DNA of 64,000 bases from assembly GCA_003612485.1 (NCBI GenBank), contig RAZA01000014.1, positions 50,649 through 114,648 on the forward strand. The letters are read 5' to 3'. Source of the stretch: a bacterium D16-50. GTDB lineage: Bacteria; Bacillota; Clostridia; Lachnospirales; Lachnospiraceae. The translations under genes and the position numbers were made by a program. Position 1 is the first letter of the stretch, and each line of letters starts with the position of its first letter. The notes below the pieces were generated by a model. That model was not told the origin of the DNA. It saw only the letters and a program-made list of their open reading frames with translations, and ran no database searches. This document shows, in pieces, positions 33,076 to 41,939 of this stretch.

Positions 33076-33104
33076 ATTATAAATGACATTTGTTAACATG
33101 TCAA
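33076..33104 (-). promoter_or_regulatory. Consensus promoter of the ABC-F leader
   Basis: On the minus strand perfect TTGACA (33104-33099) and TATAAT (33081-33076) are 17 bases apart, about 310 bases before the start codon. Confidence 0.9.
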
Positions 33105-33342
33105 TACAAATTAGAAATACGCCATATCAGTTATTTATTATCGTTTATATATCATGCCATTCATGTTGTTTATATGTTTTCGCTTATGTGCCATTCCCTG
33201 TGTGCCATGCGTATGTGCATAGACATATGTGTCATTGCTTAAGATGATCATAGCTATTATGGCGATATTTAGCCGGTGATTCTGGCGGCGACAGTAATTG
33301 TGAAAATTTGTCAGAGCTTGAGGAGAGCGCTGGAAAATGAGG

Positions 33343-33371
33343 TTGCGAAGCTCAGGCGATGATGTTACAAT
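33343..33371 (+). promoter_or_regulatory. Promoter of the acetyltransferase gene
   Basis: TTGCGA (33343-33348) and TACAAT (33366-33371) with a 17-base spacer, about 110 bases before the ATG. Confidence 0.55.
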
Positions 33372-33480
33372 CGGTGGGGAGAGAGCAGACGAGGATTGAC
33401 TGAGAAATCCGCGGTATCGGCAGGTAAAACGGAACGGCATAAATGTAGGGCTGGGGCTTGTTCGGCTTAAAAGGGGGCTT

Positions 33481-33981
33481 ATGGGAAAGGTGGAAATTCG
33501 GTTTGATGAAATGGACACGGCGATTTCTGTCATGAAGGAAGTTGCGGCATGGGGCCGGGAGCAGGGATACCGGGTCTGGCCGGAGGAATGGCTGACGCCG
33601 GAGGAACTGCTGTCATCGGTGGTTCGGCCAGAGAATTTCTGCATTGGCCTCGTTGACGGAGAAATTGCCTGCGCATTCATTCTGCAATGGGAAGACCCTG
33701 CCTATTGGCCTCGTGCGCCTAAATACGAAGCCGCCTATCTGCACAAGTTTTGTGTGCGCCGCAAATTCGGCGGTATGGGTATGACGAAGCTTGTGTTAGA
33801 CGCAGTGAAGGCGGATTGCCGTAGACGCGGCGTGGGCTTTATCCGTTTGGACACGGGCGGGGACGAAAAAACGGTGGGGGAGATTTACTGCAATGCCGGT
33901 TTTAAGATTGTGAATAGTATCAATTATGCAAACGGCCGGTCTATGGCATTGTATGAAATGGAAGTCGACTCAGATAATTGA
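33481..33981 (+). CDS. GNAT family acetyltransferase
   Basis: This 166-residue protein has the GNAT fold pattern: a beta strand in CIGLVDGEIACAFILQW, the acetyl-CoA loop after FCVRRKFGGMGMTK (here R-K-F-G-G-M-G), and a final FIRLDTGG...YCNAGFKIV. The acceptor is unknown. The ATG has GGGGG-rich sequence upstream. It is convergent with the MFS gene, whose stop lies 3 bases away. Confidence 0.82.
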   Translation: MGKVEIRFDEMDTAISVMKEVAAWGREQGYRVWPEEWLTPEELLSSVVRPENFCIGLVDGEIACAFILQWEDPAYWPRAPKYEAAYLHKFCVRRKFGGMGMTKLVLDAVKADCRRRGVGFIRLDTGGDEKTVGEIYCNAGFKIVNSINYANGRSMALYEMEVDSDN

Positions 33982-33984
33982 TTT

Positions 33985-35169
33985 CTACCGGGCCTTGGCG
34001 TATTTTTTGCACAATGCGATTCCCGCCAGCAGAAGAACAGGAAACAGCGCTGCCGCCAGTATTCCTTTTTTCAGGTTTTCACCAAAAAGGCTGGAAACCA
34101 TGCCTACCACGGTGGGGCCTCCGGAGCAGCCGAGATCTCCGGCCAGAGCCATCAGTGCAAAAAGAGCCGTGCCGCCCTTAGGCAGAGCAGCCGCAGCTTT
34201 GCTGAAGGTACCCGGCCACATGATGCCTACAGATAGACCGCATAGGGCGCAGCCTGCCAGTCCCAGCACGGGATTGGGCACAAGGGAGATGCACAGATAG
34301 GCTGCAATGCACAAAAGGCTGCTGCCTGCCATGAATTTGTCCAGATTTATTCTTTCCCCGAATTTTCCGTAAAGCGCTCTGGAGCTGCCCATAAAGACGG
34401 CGAAGGAAAGCGGCCCGGCCAGATCTCCCACGGTTTTGCTGACGCCGAGGCCCTTTTCCGCAAAGGTGGAGGCCCATTGGCTCACGGCCTGCTCGCTGGC
34501 TCCGGCGCATGTCATCATCAGCAGAAATATCCAGAAAATCTTCATTCCCGCCAGCTCTTTCAGAGAAAGTCCCTTTTCACCTTCTTCCATAAGGGAAGCC
34601 ATGGGCACCTTTGCGAAGACAATGGCATTGAACAGAGGGGCAAGCGCCCAGATCAGCGCCAGAATTTTCCAGTTTCCGATGCCGAACAGCTGGAAAAATA
34701 TGGTGGAAATCAGCACCACGCCCACATGTCCCCAACAGTAAAAGGAGTGTAATAGGCTCATGGTCTGTTCCTTGTGTTCCGAAGGACATGCTTCCACTAT
34801 GGGGCTTACCAGCACCTCCAGAAGGCCGCCTCCGATGGCGTAGAGAAAAACCGCGGCCAGCAGTCCCAGAAAGGGATCCGGCAGCAGATCGGGCAGCAGC
34901 GCTAACAGAATCAGTCCCGCCGTGGTGGAGACATGGGCGATTATCATAGAGGCGCGGTAGCCGATTTTGTCCACGAAGCCCACGGATAAGAAATCCACCA
35001 GCAGCTGCAGGCCGAAGTTGATGGTCACAAGCATAGTGATTTTGGAAAGAGGTATGCCGTAGGCATCCTGAAAGGTCAGGAACAGCAGGGGCACAAAATT
35101 ATTCACAATAGCCTGCACGATGCAGCCCATGAAGCAGGCGTATATGGTCTTCTGATACTTGTTGTTCAT
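33985..35169 (-). CDS. MFS transporter
   Basis: This 394-residue protein has about 12 hydrophobic segments and the major facilitator pattern, including FVDKIGYRASM between helices 2 and 3 and a central charged loop (EEGEKGLSLKEL). It resembles sugar or fucose permease-like MFS members of Firmicutes; the substrate cannot be read from sequence. The start has GGAGA. A promoter candidate is TTTATA-17-TATAAT on the minus strand (35303-35275). Confidence 0.82.
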   Translation of the reverse strand: MNNKYQKTIYACFMGCIVQAIVNNFVPLLFLTFQDAYGIPLSKITMLVTINFGLQLLVDFLSVGFVDKIGYRASMIIAHVSTTAGLILLALLPDLLPDPFLGLLAAVFLYAIGGGLLEVLVSPIVEACPSEHKEQTMSLLHSFYCWGHVGVVLISTIFFQLFGIGNWKILALIWALAPLFNAIVFAKVPMASLMEEGEKGLSLKELAGMKIFWIFLLMMTCAGASEQAVSQWASTFAEKGLGVSKTVGDLAGPLSFAVFMGSSRALYGKFGERINLDKFMAGSSLLCIAAYLCISLVPNPVLGLAGCALCGLSVGIMWPGTFSKAAAALPKGGTALFALMALAGDLGCSGGPTVVGMVSSLFGENLKKGILAAALFPVLLLAGIALCKKYAKAR

Positions 35170-35274
35170 TTTTTATCTCCCATCCACCGCCGAAGTAAGA
35201 GACAAGCGGCGGAGCGGTTTGCCGATTTTGGTTTTGGTATGCCGGACTCCAAAAATCCGGCGCAACTTCCATGC

Positions 35275-35303
35275 ATTATAACACTTATGTTACCGCTTAT
35301 AAA
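35275..35303 (-). promoter_or_regulatory. Candidate promoter of the MFS gene
   Basis: On the minus strand TATAAT (35280-35275) is a full -10 match; the -35 TTTATA (35303-35298) is weak. The spacer is 17 bases. Confidence 0.5.
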
Positions 35304-35319
35304 GATGTAAAATAAAAAA

Positions 35320-35811
35320 TTATTTCTGCACTGTTTTCTGATAGGCGATCCGTGGGGTTCCGTCCTCCACATAGATGTATCCGCACCTTTGATATCCGTA
35401 TTTTTCCAGCAAATGAAGCATAATTTTGTTGTCGCTATGGGTATCTATGCGGACATTGGCGATTCTTTCCTCGCAGAATGCCAATGCGCTGGACAGAATG
35501 CCTCTGGCATGTCCGTTTCCTGCGATCCGATGAATGGTTCCGTAGGGAGCGTCATTGAGCCATGCGCCATGGTGGATCTGCTTATAGGTGGGATCCTCTC
35601 CTATGATGAATGCGAACACTCCGGAGAGGACATTCCGGTGAATCATTACATAAGCTTGCTTCTTGGCGATATCTTCTCGGATAGTTTCGGGGGAAGGCCT
35701 ATTCTGTCCCCACTGTTTCGGGTTGCCGGAGAGCCGCATCTGATCTCTGGCATATGCATATATGGACATGATTGTTTCAAAATCACTATTTTCGGCGGGA
35801 CGGATGAACAT
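35320..35811 (-). CDS. GNAT family acetyltransferase
   Basis: This 163-residue protein starts MFIRPAENSDFETIMSIYAY and contains IHRIAGNGHARGILSSAL, the acetyl-CoA binding region, then IDTHSDNKIMLHLLEKYGY, a GNAT hallmark. It is likely a small-molecule N-acetyltransferase. GGAGGCC precedes the ATG. A promoter (TTGACT-17-TATTTT, minus strand, 35953-35925) lies upstream. It may be co-transcribed with the MFS gene, 150 bases downstream. Confidence 0.85.
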   Translation of the reverse strand: MFIRPAENSDFETIMSIYAYARDQMRLSGNPKQWGQNRPSPETIREDIAKKQAYVMIHRNVLSGVFAFIIGEDPTYKQIHHGAWLNDAPYGTIHRIAGNGHARGILSSALAFCEERIANVRIDTHSDNKIMLHLLEKYGYQRCGYIYVEDGTPRIAYQKTVQK

Positions 35812-36257
35812 GACGAAAGGCCTCCGTTTCTTCTATTCACTTATTTTATTTATTCCAAACTTATGCGGCATTATCTGGAGCCGTAGATAGGAAATCCTCT
35901 TTATATGATAAGGACTGTGTATTTAAAATACCAGCGCTTTTATGTTTAGTCAATCGGGATGCTGAGTTTTATTAATATAAATATGGGTTAGATCGAAAAA
36001 ACGTTGATTTGCGGACGTTAATGCTGGATTTGACAAAATGGCCTTCTGTGATATTGACAAACATGGCAGGGGAGATAAGTTTGTTTTTTTGGTGCTTCGG
36101 CCCATGTATAAATCATGTCACATTTTTTGGGAATTGTCTAATGGGCCGGCATGGTGTTATAGTAAGGGATATGAAAATAAGAGACAAATGGGCATGATAA
36201 TAAGACAAAAAGTATGATGATAAGCGCGGAATTAAAAAGGGCAAGGAGGTAAATGCA
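35812..36257. other. Divergent gap between acetyltransferase and response regulator
   Basis: It contains a minus-strand promoter (35953-35925) and a plus-strand promoter TTGTCT (36134-36139) and TATAGT (36158-36163), spacer 18, which should serve the response regulator. A 62-codon frame at 36009 has no ribosome site and looks accidental. Confidence 0.6.
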
Positions 36258-36929
36258 ATGTACCGGATTATGATCGTGGAGGATGATCTGTCCATGGCGG
36301 AAGCTATGAAAAAGAAAATCGAAGCTTGGGGGAACGAATGTCTTTGCATCGGAGATTTCAGGAACATTCTCTCGACTTTTGCGGAATATGATCCCCATAT
36401 GGTGCTGATGGATATTATGCTGCCGTTTTATAACGGATACCACTGGTGCAGCGAGATCCGCCGGATTTCCGACGTGCCGGTGCTGTTTATTTCCTCGGCA
36501 TCCGACAATATGAACATCGTCATGGCCATGAACATGGGAGGGGACGATTTCATCCCAAAGCCCGTGGATCTGGAGGTCATGATGGCTAAGATACATGCCG
36601 TTCTGCGCAGGGCCTACGACATGGCAGGCAGGATTCCTGTGCTGGAGCATAGAGGGGCGATGCTGAACTTAAATGACACCTCCCTGACCTATGGAGGAGA
36701 GCGCATTGAGCTGACGAAAAACGAGTTCCGCATTCTGCAGACTCTTATGGAGAATAAGGGAAAGGTGGTCAGCCGTGACACATTAATGACGAAGCTGTGG
36801 CAGATGGATTCTTATGTGGAGGAGAACACACTGACAGTCAATGTCACCAGACTTCGCAGGAAGCTGGAGGGAGCGGGCCTTACGGACTTTATCGCTACCA
36901 AGGTAGGGAGCGGATACATTGTGCAGTGA
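36258..36929 (+). CDS. BceR-like response regulator (OmpR family)
   Basis: This 223-residue regulator has a receiver domain (acidic VEDD at 8-10, phospho-site D52 in LMDIML, Thr/Ser in FISSAS, Lys in PKPVD) and an OmpR-type winged helix. The latter includes LTKNEFRILQTLMENKGKVV and VNVTRLRRKL. With the kinase, ATPase and permease that follow it forms a Bce-type module, which detects and removes peptide antibiotics such as bacitracin. An AAGGAGG site precedes the ATG. The kinase gene is separated from it by a nitroreductase gene, which is unusual. Confidence 0.9.
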   Translation: MYRIMIVEDDLSMAEAMKKKIEAWGNECLCIGDFRNILSTFAEYDPHMVLMDIMLPFYNGYHWCSEIRRISDVPVLFISSASDNMNIVMAMNMGGDDFIPKPVDLEVMMAKIHAVLRRAYDMAGRIPVLEHRGAMLNLNDTSLTYGGERIELTKNEFRILQTLMENKGKVVSRDTLMTKLWQMDSYVEENTLTVNVTRLRRKLEGAGLTDFIATKVGSGYIVQ

Positions 36930-37027
36930 GGAAAACCTAAGTCTAACGGCCCGATACCCGAAGATGAAAAGAGAACTGGTGCATAGGGAGCATTTATATA
37001 AATTGTAATTTGAGGAGAAAAATAAAA

Positions 37028-37621
37028 ATGATTGCTGCAATTTACCACAGACGAAGCATTAGGAAATTTATAGATAAACCCATACCTCAAAAAGATATTA
37101 CAGATATTATCCAAAGTGGAATCAAAGCCCCTTCTTCTAAAAATAGACAACCATGGAAGTATATTGTGGTACAAGGAAATGTCAAAGAAGAAATGTTAGA
37201 AGTTTTCCGTCAGGGAATTGAGAGGGAAGAAAACGATAGTGCGTTGCTGCCAGAAAGCAAACAACACATAGCAGCGGCAAAATACACTGTTGATATAATG
37301 GCAGAGGCGCCAACTATAATTTTTGTTGTTAATTCACTGGGGAAAAGCATTCTGTCAGAATTGACACCAGAAGAACGTGTTTATGAAATCTGCAATGTTC
37401 AATCAATAGGTGCTTCTATACAAAACATGCTTCTTGCCGCTACTGAAAAAGGAATAGGCAGCCTTTGGATATGCGATATTTATTTTGCATATTCAGAACT
37501 ATGCAAATGGTTGGGCAGTGACGGACAGCTTATTGCAGCCATTGCCTTTGGTTATCCAAATGAATCTCCTAAGGAAAGGCCTCGCAAGAAGATTGATGAT
37601 ATCGTTGAATGGAGAAGTTAA
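37028..37621 (+). CDS. Nitroreductase family protein
   Basis: This 197-residue FMN-dependent oxidoreductase starts MIAAIYHRRSIRKF, with the RRS flavin-contact motif, then APSSKNRQPWKYIVV and, toward the end, GIGSLWICD and AIAFGYPNE. Substrates of such enzymes range from nitroaromatics to flavins. The ATG at 37028 has GAGGAG at 37012-37017. Its base composition is much more AT-rich than the genes on both sides, and it sits between the response regulator and its kinase. It therefore looks like an insertion into the operon. Confidence 0.87.
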   Translation: MIAAIYHRRSIRKFIDKPIPQKDITDIIQSGIKAPSSKNRQPWKYIVVQGNVKEEMLEVFRQGIEREENDSALLPESKQHIAAAKYTVDIMAEAPTIIFVVNSLGKSILSELTPEERVYEICNVQSIGASIQNMLLAATEKGIGSLWICDIYFAYSELCKWLGSDGQLIAAIAFGYPNESPKERPRKKIDDIVEWRS

Positions 37622-37687
37622 TTTGTCAGAAAATATAAAGCAAGAAAAAATAATGGGGAGATTGGCGAAAGGCGGAAATAGGCTTAG

Positions 37688-38779
37688 ATGAATACAAAGA
37701 ATCAAGAGCGAAGAGAAGACGAGAAGGAAAAGCCAAAGGAAACGAAAGAGGAAAAGCAAAGGGAGCAAGAAAAGCAAGAAGGCCGACAAAGTCATGTTTT
37801 CGGCAGGTATTTGCGGCAGCGCAGGAAAGCCATGCTGGCATTTCTTGTCTACGGCATTATTTTCGGCGTGGTGTTCTTCTTGTATAAGCTGGAGTGGGAG
37901 GCGGTGCTGTATGCCTCAGGGCTGTGCGGCCTGCTTACCGCCGTGGCGGCGGTTCCGGACTTCTGCCGTTATAGGGCGGCCCATGAAGAGCGGCTGAGGA
38001 TTTTGCGCAATGTGGAGCTTTTGCCCAAGGAGCTGCCGAAACCGGAGTCCCTCGGGGAGGACGACTATCAGGAGATGCTGTGGAAACTGAAGGCTGTATT
38101 TGATGACAATATGAACCTCTGGCAAAGGGAACGCATGGAGAGCATGGACTATTATACCACATGGGTTCATCAGATCAAGACGCCTATTTCCGTCATGCGC
38201 ATGATCCTGCAGGACGAGGACACGGAGGAACACAGAGAGCTTTTGGCGGAGCTGTTCCGAATCGAGCAATATGTGGAGATGGCGCTGAACTGGGTGCGTC
38301 TGGGAAGCGATTCAATGGACTTTGTATTTCGGGAATGCGATCTGGACCACATCATCCGGCAGGCCGTCCATAAATATGCGCCTCAGTTTGTCCGCAGGCG
38401 CATCAGGCTTTCCTACCAGCCGGTGGACAAGAAGGTGCTTACGGACGAGAAGTGGCTGCTTTTTATCATAGAACAGCTCTTGTCCAACGCTGTGAAATAC
38501 ACCCGTGAGGGAGGCGTATCAATCAAGGTGACTGAGGAGGATGTGCTGGAGATTGCGGATACCGGCATGGGGATTGCCGCTGAGGACGTACCCAGAATCT
38601 TTGAGAAGGGCTTCACCGGGTACAACGGTCGGGCGGACAAGAAATCCACGGGCCTTGGGCTCTACCTATGCAGTCTGACTGCCAAGAAGCTTTCCCACAA
38701 AATCTGGGCAGAATCTTGGGCAGGGCAGGGAACTGTGGTCTATCTGGATCTGCATAGGGAGAAGCTGGAGGTAGAGTGA
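37688..38779 (+). CDS. BceS-like intramembrane-sensing histidine kinase
   Basis: This 363-residue kinase has a very charged Lys/Glu/Gln N-terminal tail (residues 1-35), two close membrane helices (about 49-66 and 72-90) with almost no extracellular loop, a DHp domain with H161 in TTWVHQIKTPI, and an ATPase domain (EQLLSNAVKYT, EIADTGMGI, STGLGLYLC). This is the BceS layout, in which the kinase senses flux through the BceAB transporter rather than the drug itself. The charged N-terminal tail is longer than usual. Confidence 0.9.
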   Translation: MNTKNQERREDEKEKPKETKEEKQREQEKQEGRQSHVFGRYLRQRRKAMLAFLVYGIIFGVVFFLYKLEWEAVLYASGLCGLLTAVAAVPDFCRYRAAHEERLRILRNVELLPKELPKPESLGEDDYQEMLWKLKAVFDDNMNLWQRERMESMDYYTTWVHQIKTPISVMRMILQDEDTEEHRELLAELFRIEQYVEMALNWVRLGSDSMDFVFRECDLDHIIRQAVHKYAPQFVRRRIRLSYQPVDKKVLTDEKWLLFIIEQLLSNAVKYTREGGVSIKVTEEDVLEIADTGMGIAAEDVPRIFEKGFTGYNGRADKKSTGLGLYLCSLTAKKLSHKIWAESWAGQGTVVYLDLHREKLEVE

Positions 38780-38786
38780 AAACTTC

Positions 38787-38800
38787 TTACAAAAATGTCA
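38787..38800 (+). promoter_or_regulatory. Candidate BceR binding site
   Basis: TTACA-N4-TGTCA is close to the TNACA-N4-TGTAA inverted repeat known for BceR-type regulators. It lies upstream of a promoter with a good TATAAT (38855-38860) and a poor -35, as expected for an activated promoter. Confidence 0.6.
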
Positions 38801-38963
38801 CAAGGTTTGGCGGAATTGTCACCGGATTGGATGTCGGGAGATTCCGCTGTTTCTTATAATGGGTTTGTAACTGAGGAACAAACTTGCAGGCTGGAAGGCG
38901 GGACATGAACATGGCGCAGGAGGGCATGGCGTCCCGCGTAAAGCGAATAGGAGGTTGACTGAC

Positions 38964-39725
38964 ATGGCATTATTGGAAGCTACAAACGTTCAAAAAATAT
39001 ACACCACCCGCTTTGGGGGGAATCGGGTGCAGGCTCTTTCCAGAGTATCCTTTTCGGTGGAGCAGGGGGAATATGTGGCCATCATGGGGGAGTCCGGTTC
39101 CGGAAAGACGACCCTGCTGAATATTCTGGCCGCGCTGGACAGACCTACGGGAGGGCAGGTGCTGCTGGGCGGAAAGAGTCTTTCCGGGGTAAAGGAGAAG
39201 GAGCTGGCGGCTTTTCGCCGCAACAATCTGGGATTTGTGTTTCAGGATTTCAATCTGTTGGATACCTTCACCCTGAAGGACAATATTTTCCTGCCTCTGG
39301 TGCTGGGCGGAAAGGCCTATGGGGAGATGGAAAAGAGGCTGCAGCCCATTGCCGGCCGCCTGAACATTCAGGAGATCCTGGAAAAGTATCCCTATGAGGT
39401 CTCCGGAGGCCAAAAGCAGAGGGCGGCGGTAGCCAGAGCGCTGATCACAAGCCCTCGGCTGGTGCTGGCGGATGAGCCTACGGGCGCACTGGACTCCAAG
39501 GCTGCGGACGGGCTGCTGGATATTTTCCATGATATCAATGAGGACGGACAGACCATTTTGATGGTGACCCATTCCGTGAGGGCCGCGAGCCGGGCCGGCA
39601 GAGTGATGTTCATCAAGGACGGGGAGGTCTTTCACCAGATCTATAGGGGAAACAGCACCAGCGAGCAGCTCTACCAGAAGATATCGGACACGCTGACGCT
39701 CCTTGCCATGGGAGGGAACCGCTGA
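38964..39725 (+). CDS. BceA-like ABC transporter ATPase
   Basis: This 253-residue ATPase has Walker A GESGSGKTTLL, signature VSGGQKQR, Walker B LVLADEPTGALDS and the His in MVTHS. It belongs to the MacB/LolD-like group that pairs with BceB-type permeases. The ATG at 38964 is 9 bases from AGGAGG; the TTG at 38955 is too close. The stop codon overlaps the permease start. Confidence 0.92.
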   Translation: MALLEATNVQKIYTTRFGGNRVQALSRVSFSVEQGEYVAIMGESGSGKTTLLNILAALDRPTGGQVLLGGKSLSGVKEKELAAFRRNNLGFVFQDFNLLDTFTLKDNIFLPLVLGGKAYGEMEKRLQPIAGRLNIQEILEKYPYEVSGGQKQRAAVARALITSPRLVLADEPTGALDSKAADGLLDIFHDINEDGQTILMVTHSVRAASRAGRVMFIKDGEVFHQIYRGNSTSEQLYQKISDTLTLLAMGGNR

Positions 39726-41710
39726 TGAGAAGAGGATTTTACTGGAAGCTGGCGGCAGGGAACATCAGAAAAAACAGCAAAACTTACCTGCCCTATATTT
39801 TAACCTGCATCGTCACGGTGGCTATATTTTACATTATGCGCTCCTTGACCCGCAATCCGGGACTGAACAATATCATAGGGGGGAGTTTTATCCACAATGT
39901 GCTGGCATTGGGCAGTGCCGTGGTAAGTATTTTCGCCGTTATATTTTTGTTCTATACCAGCAGCTTCCTGATGAAGCGCAGGAAGAAAGAGTTCGGACTG
40001 TTCAACATTCTGGGCATGGAAAGAAGACATCTGGCCAGAGTGGCGGGGTGGGAGACAGTGTATGTGACATTGGCAGGGCTGTTTCTGGGAGTCATGCTTG
40101 GGATAGCTCTGGACAAGGCGATGTTTCTGGTGATGCTCCGAATCACCGGCAGGGAAGTGGCGCTGGGATTTTTTGTCTCCGGTAAGGCTGTAATGGACAC
40201 GGTGGGCATATTCGTTTCTATTTTTGCATTGATCTACATTCATTCGGTCTGGCAGATTTGCCGGGTTGACCCCATAGAACTGCTGCGGGCGGGGAACGTG
40301 GGGGAGGAGGAACCCAAGGCCAAATGGCTGCTGGCATTGCTGGGGCTTTGCTTTTTGGGAGGAGGATATACAATCGCGATAACCACCCAGAACCCCATAG
40401 CTTCCGTGATGATGTTTTTTGTGGCGGTTCTGCTGGTGATTCTGGGAACCTACCTGCTGTTCGTGGCGGGCAGCATAGCCCTTTTGAAGCTGCTGCGGAA
40501 GAACAAGAGATTTTATTATCAGACAAAGCATTTTGTCAGTGTGTCCGGCATGATCTACCGGATGAAGCAGAATGCAGTGGGGCTGGCGAATATCTGCATC
40601 TTGAGTACTATGGTGCTGGTGATGGTCTCCACTACCACCTCCATGATGCTGGGGATGGAGGATATTATCAGGAATCGCTACCCGGCGGATTTCATGCTTT
40701 ATCTGGAAGGAAAGTCGGGGGAACGGGAAGGAGAGATGGAGGCGGTTCGCCGTCTGCAGAAGGAATGGGCAATGCCGGTGACCAGAGAATGGATCTACAC
40801 ATATCTGGCATTTCCGGCGGTGCGCGAGGGGGAAGGGTTTTCCGTTAAGAGGGACCGTGCTTTCTCAGTGGAGGACGATACTTATACCTTTTTCTTTATC
40901 ACCCTGTCTGATTATAATGCGGTCATGGGAGAGGAAAAGACCCTGCAGACTGACGAAATTATGATTTACTCCAATCGGCAGAAGTTTGACGGCTCCGTTC
41001 TGAGGCTTTTTGAAAAGGAATACCATGTTGTGGAAAGGTTAAAGGACTTTGTAGGAAACGGGCTCTATGAGTCGATGATATCGGCCACACAGTATGTCGT
41101 GGTGCCGGATGAGGAGACGATTGATTGGCTGTATGAACGTCAGAAGGAAAGCCTTGAGGATTTTGCCCGGGAAATCCGCTGTGTCTACAGCTTCGACACA
41201 GCTGCGGGAGAGGAGGAGCAAATGGCATTTTATTACGCCATGGAGGATCTTTTTGCCGCAGATGAGGGGCATGAGCTGGAGGTTCGGGCAGACGGAAGGA
41301 AGGCCTTTCTGGACATCAACGGAGGATTGTTTTTTATAGGAATTTTTCTGGGAACCTTGTTCGTCATGGCCACAGTGCTGATCATCTATTACAAGCAGAT
41401 TTCGGAAGGGTATGAAGATAAAAAGCGCTTTGAGATCCTGCAGAAGGTGGGCATGAGCCGTGCGGAGGTGAAGGCCGCCATCCGGTCCCAAGTCCTCACG
41501 GTGTTCTTCCTGCCCCTATTGCTGGCGGGGATTCATGTAGTGGCAGCATTTCCGCTATTGTCCAAACTGCTGGCGCTGCTGAATTTGTACCGCACGGGAC
41601 TGTATATGGCTTGTACGGCAGTGTGCTTTCTGTCATTCGGAATTATGTATGTCTGCATTTACGCTCTCACGGCGAAAAATTATTACCGCATCGTAAGTGG
41701 TACAAAATGA
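39725..41710 (+). CDS. BceB-like ABC transporter permease
   Basis: This 661-residue permease has the Bce layout: one N-terminal helix, three further helices, a second group near 200-300, a large extracellular domain (about residues 310-535) that recognises the peptide, and a final three-helix FtsX-like bundle (MATVLIIYYKQISEGYEDKK and after). It works with the preceding ATPase to free lipid II-cycle targets from peptide antibiotics, and signals to the BceS-like kinase. Translation is coupled by an ATGA overlap. Confidence 0.9.
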   Translation: MRRGFYWKLAAGNIRKNSKTYLPYILTCIVTVAIFYIMRSLTRNPGLNNIIGGSFIHNVLALGSAVVSIFAVIFLFYTSSFLMKRRKKEFGLFNILGMERRHLARVAGWETVYVTLAGLFLGVMLGIALDKAMFLVMLRITGREVALGFFVSGKAVMDTVGIFVSIFALIYIHSVWQICRVDPIELLRAGNVGEEEPKAKWLLALLGLCFLGGGYTIAITTQNPIASVMMFFVAVLLVILGTYLLFVAGSIALLKLLRKNKRFYYQTKHFVSVSGMIYRMKQNAVGLANICILSTMVLVMVSTTTSMMLGMEDIIRNRYPADFMLYLEGKSGEREGEMEAVRRLQKEWAMPVTREWIYTYLAFPAVREGEGFSVKRDRAFSVEDDTYTFFFITLSDYNAVMGEEKTLQTDEIMIYSNRQKFDGSVLRLFEKEYHVVERLKDFVGNGLYESMISATQYVVVPDEETIDWLYERQKESLEDFAREIRCVYSFDTAAGEEEQMAFYYAMEDLFAADEGHELEVRADGRKAFLDINGGLFFIGIFLGTLFVMATVLIIYYKQISEGYEDKKRFEILQKVGMSRAEVKAAIRSQVLTVFFLPLLLAGIHVVAAFPLLSKLLALLNLYRTGLYMACTAVCFLSFGIMYVCIYALTAKNYYRIVSGTK

Positions 41711-41801
41711 GGCTAAAGATGCGAGTGTGAAGAATCAATATAAGAAACCTGAAATAAGAGGCGTCGGAATGGAAGGGCGCTGGAATGCGGGAGGAGACAA
41801 A

Positions 41802-41939
41802 ATGGAAAAGAGTGTAGCCATTAAAAAGAAGTCAAGAAAAGGCCGTGTAACGGTGGTGCTGGCGGGGATTGCCGCACTGATTTTGTTCCGGCATTTCAGG
41901 GAGAGCAAAAGGAGGGCGAAAAATGAAGAAGGTGATTAG
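41802..41939 (+). CDS. Small single-pass membrane protein
   Basis: A 45-residue protein with a basic start (MEKSVAIKKKSRKGR), one hydrophobic helix (VTVVLAGIAALILF) and a basic/acidic tail. GGGAGGAG precedes the ATG. It overlaps the next gene by 17 bases, so it is likely real and co-translated. The family is unknown. Its place behind BceAB suggests an accessory role. Confidence 0.55.
   Translation: MEKSVAIKKKSRKGRVTVVLAGIAALILFRHFRESKRRAKNEEGD

Larger units (their letters stand above)
33007..33480. other. Divergent promoter gap between ABC-F and acetyltransferase genes
   Basis: It holds the ABC-F promoter and 5' leader, an AT-rich stretch without recognisable genes (about 33105-33290), and the promoter of the acetyltransferase gene. 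Confidence 0.6.

Noticed and set aside
36009..36197. 62-codon plus-strand frame
   Set aside because: No ribosome site, overlaps the promoter of the response regulator, and odd composition.
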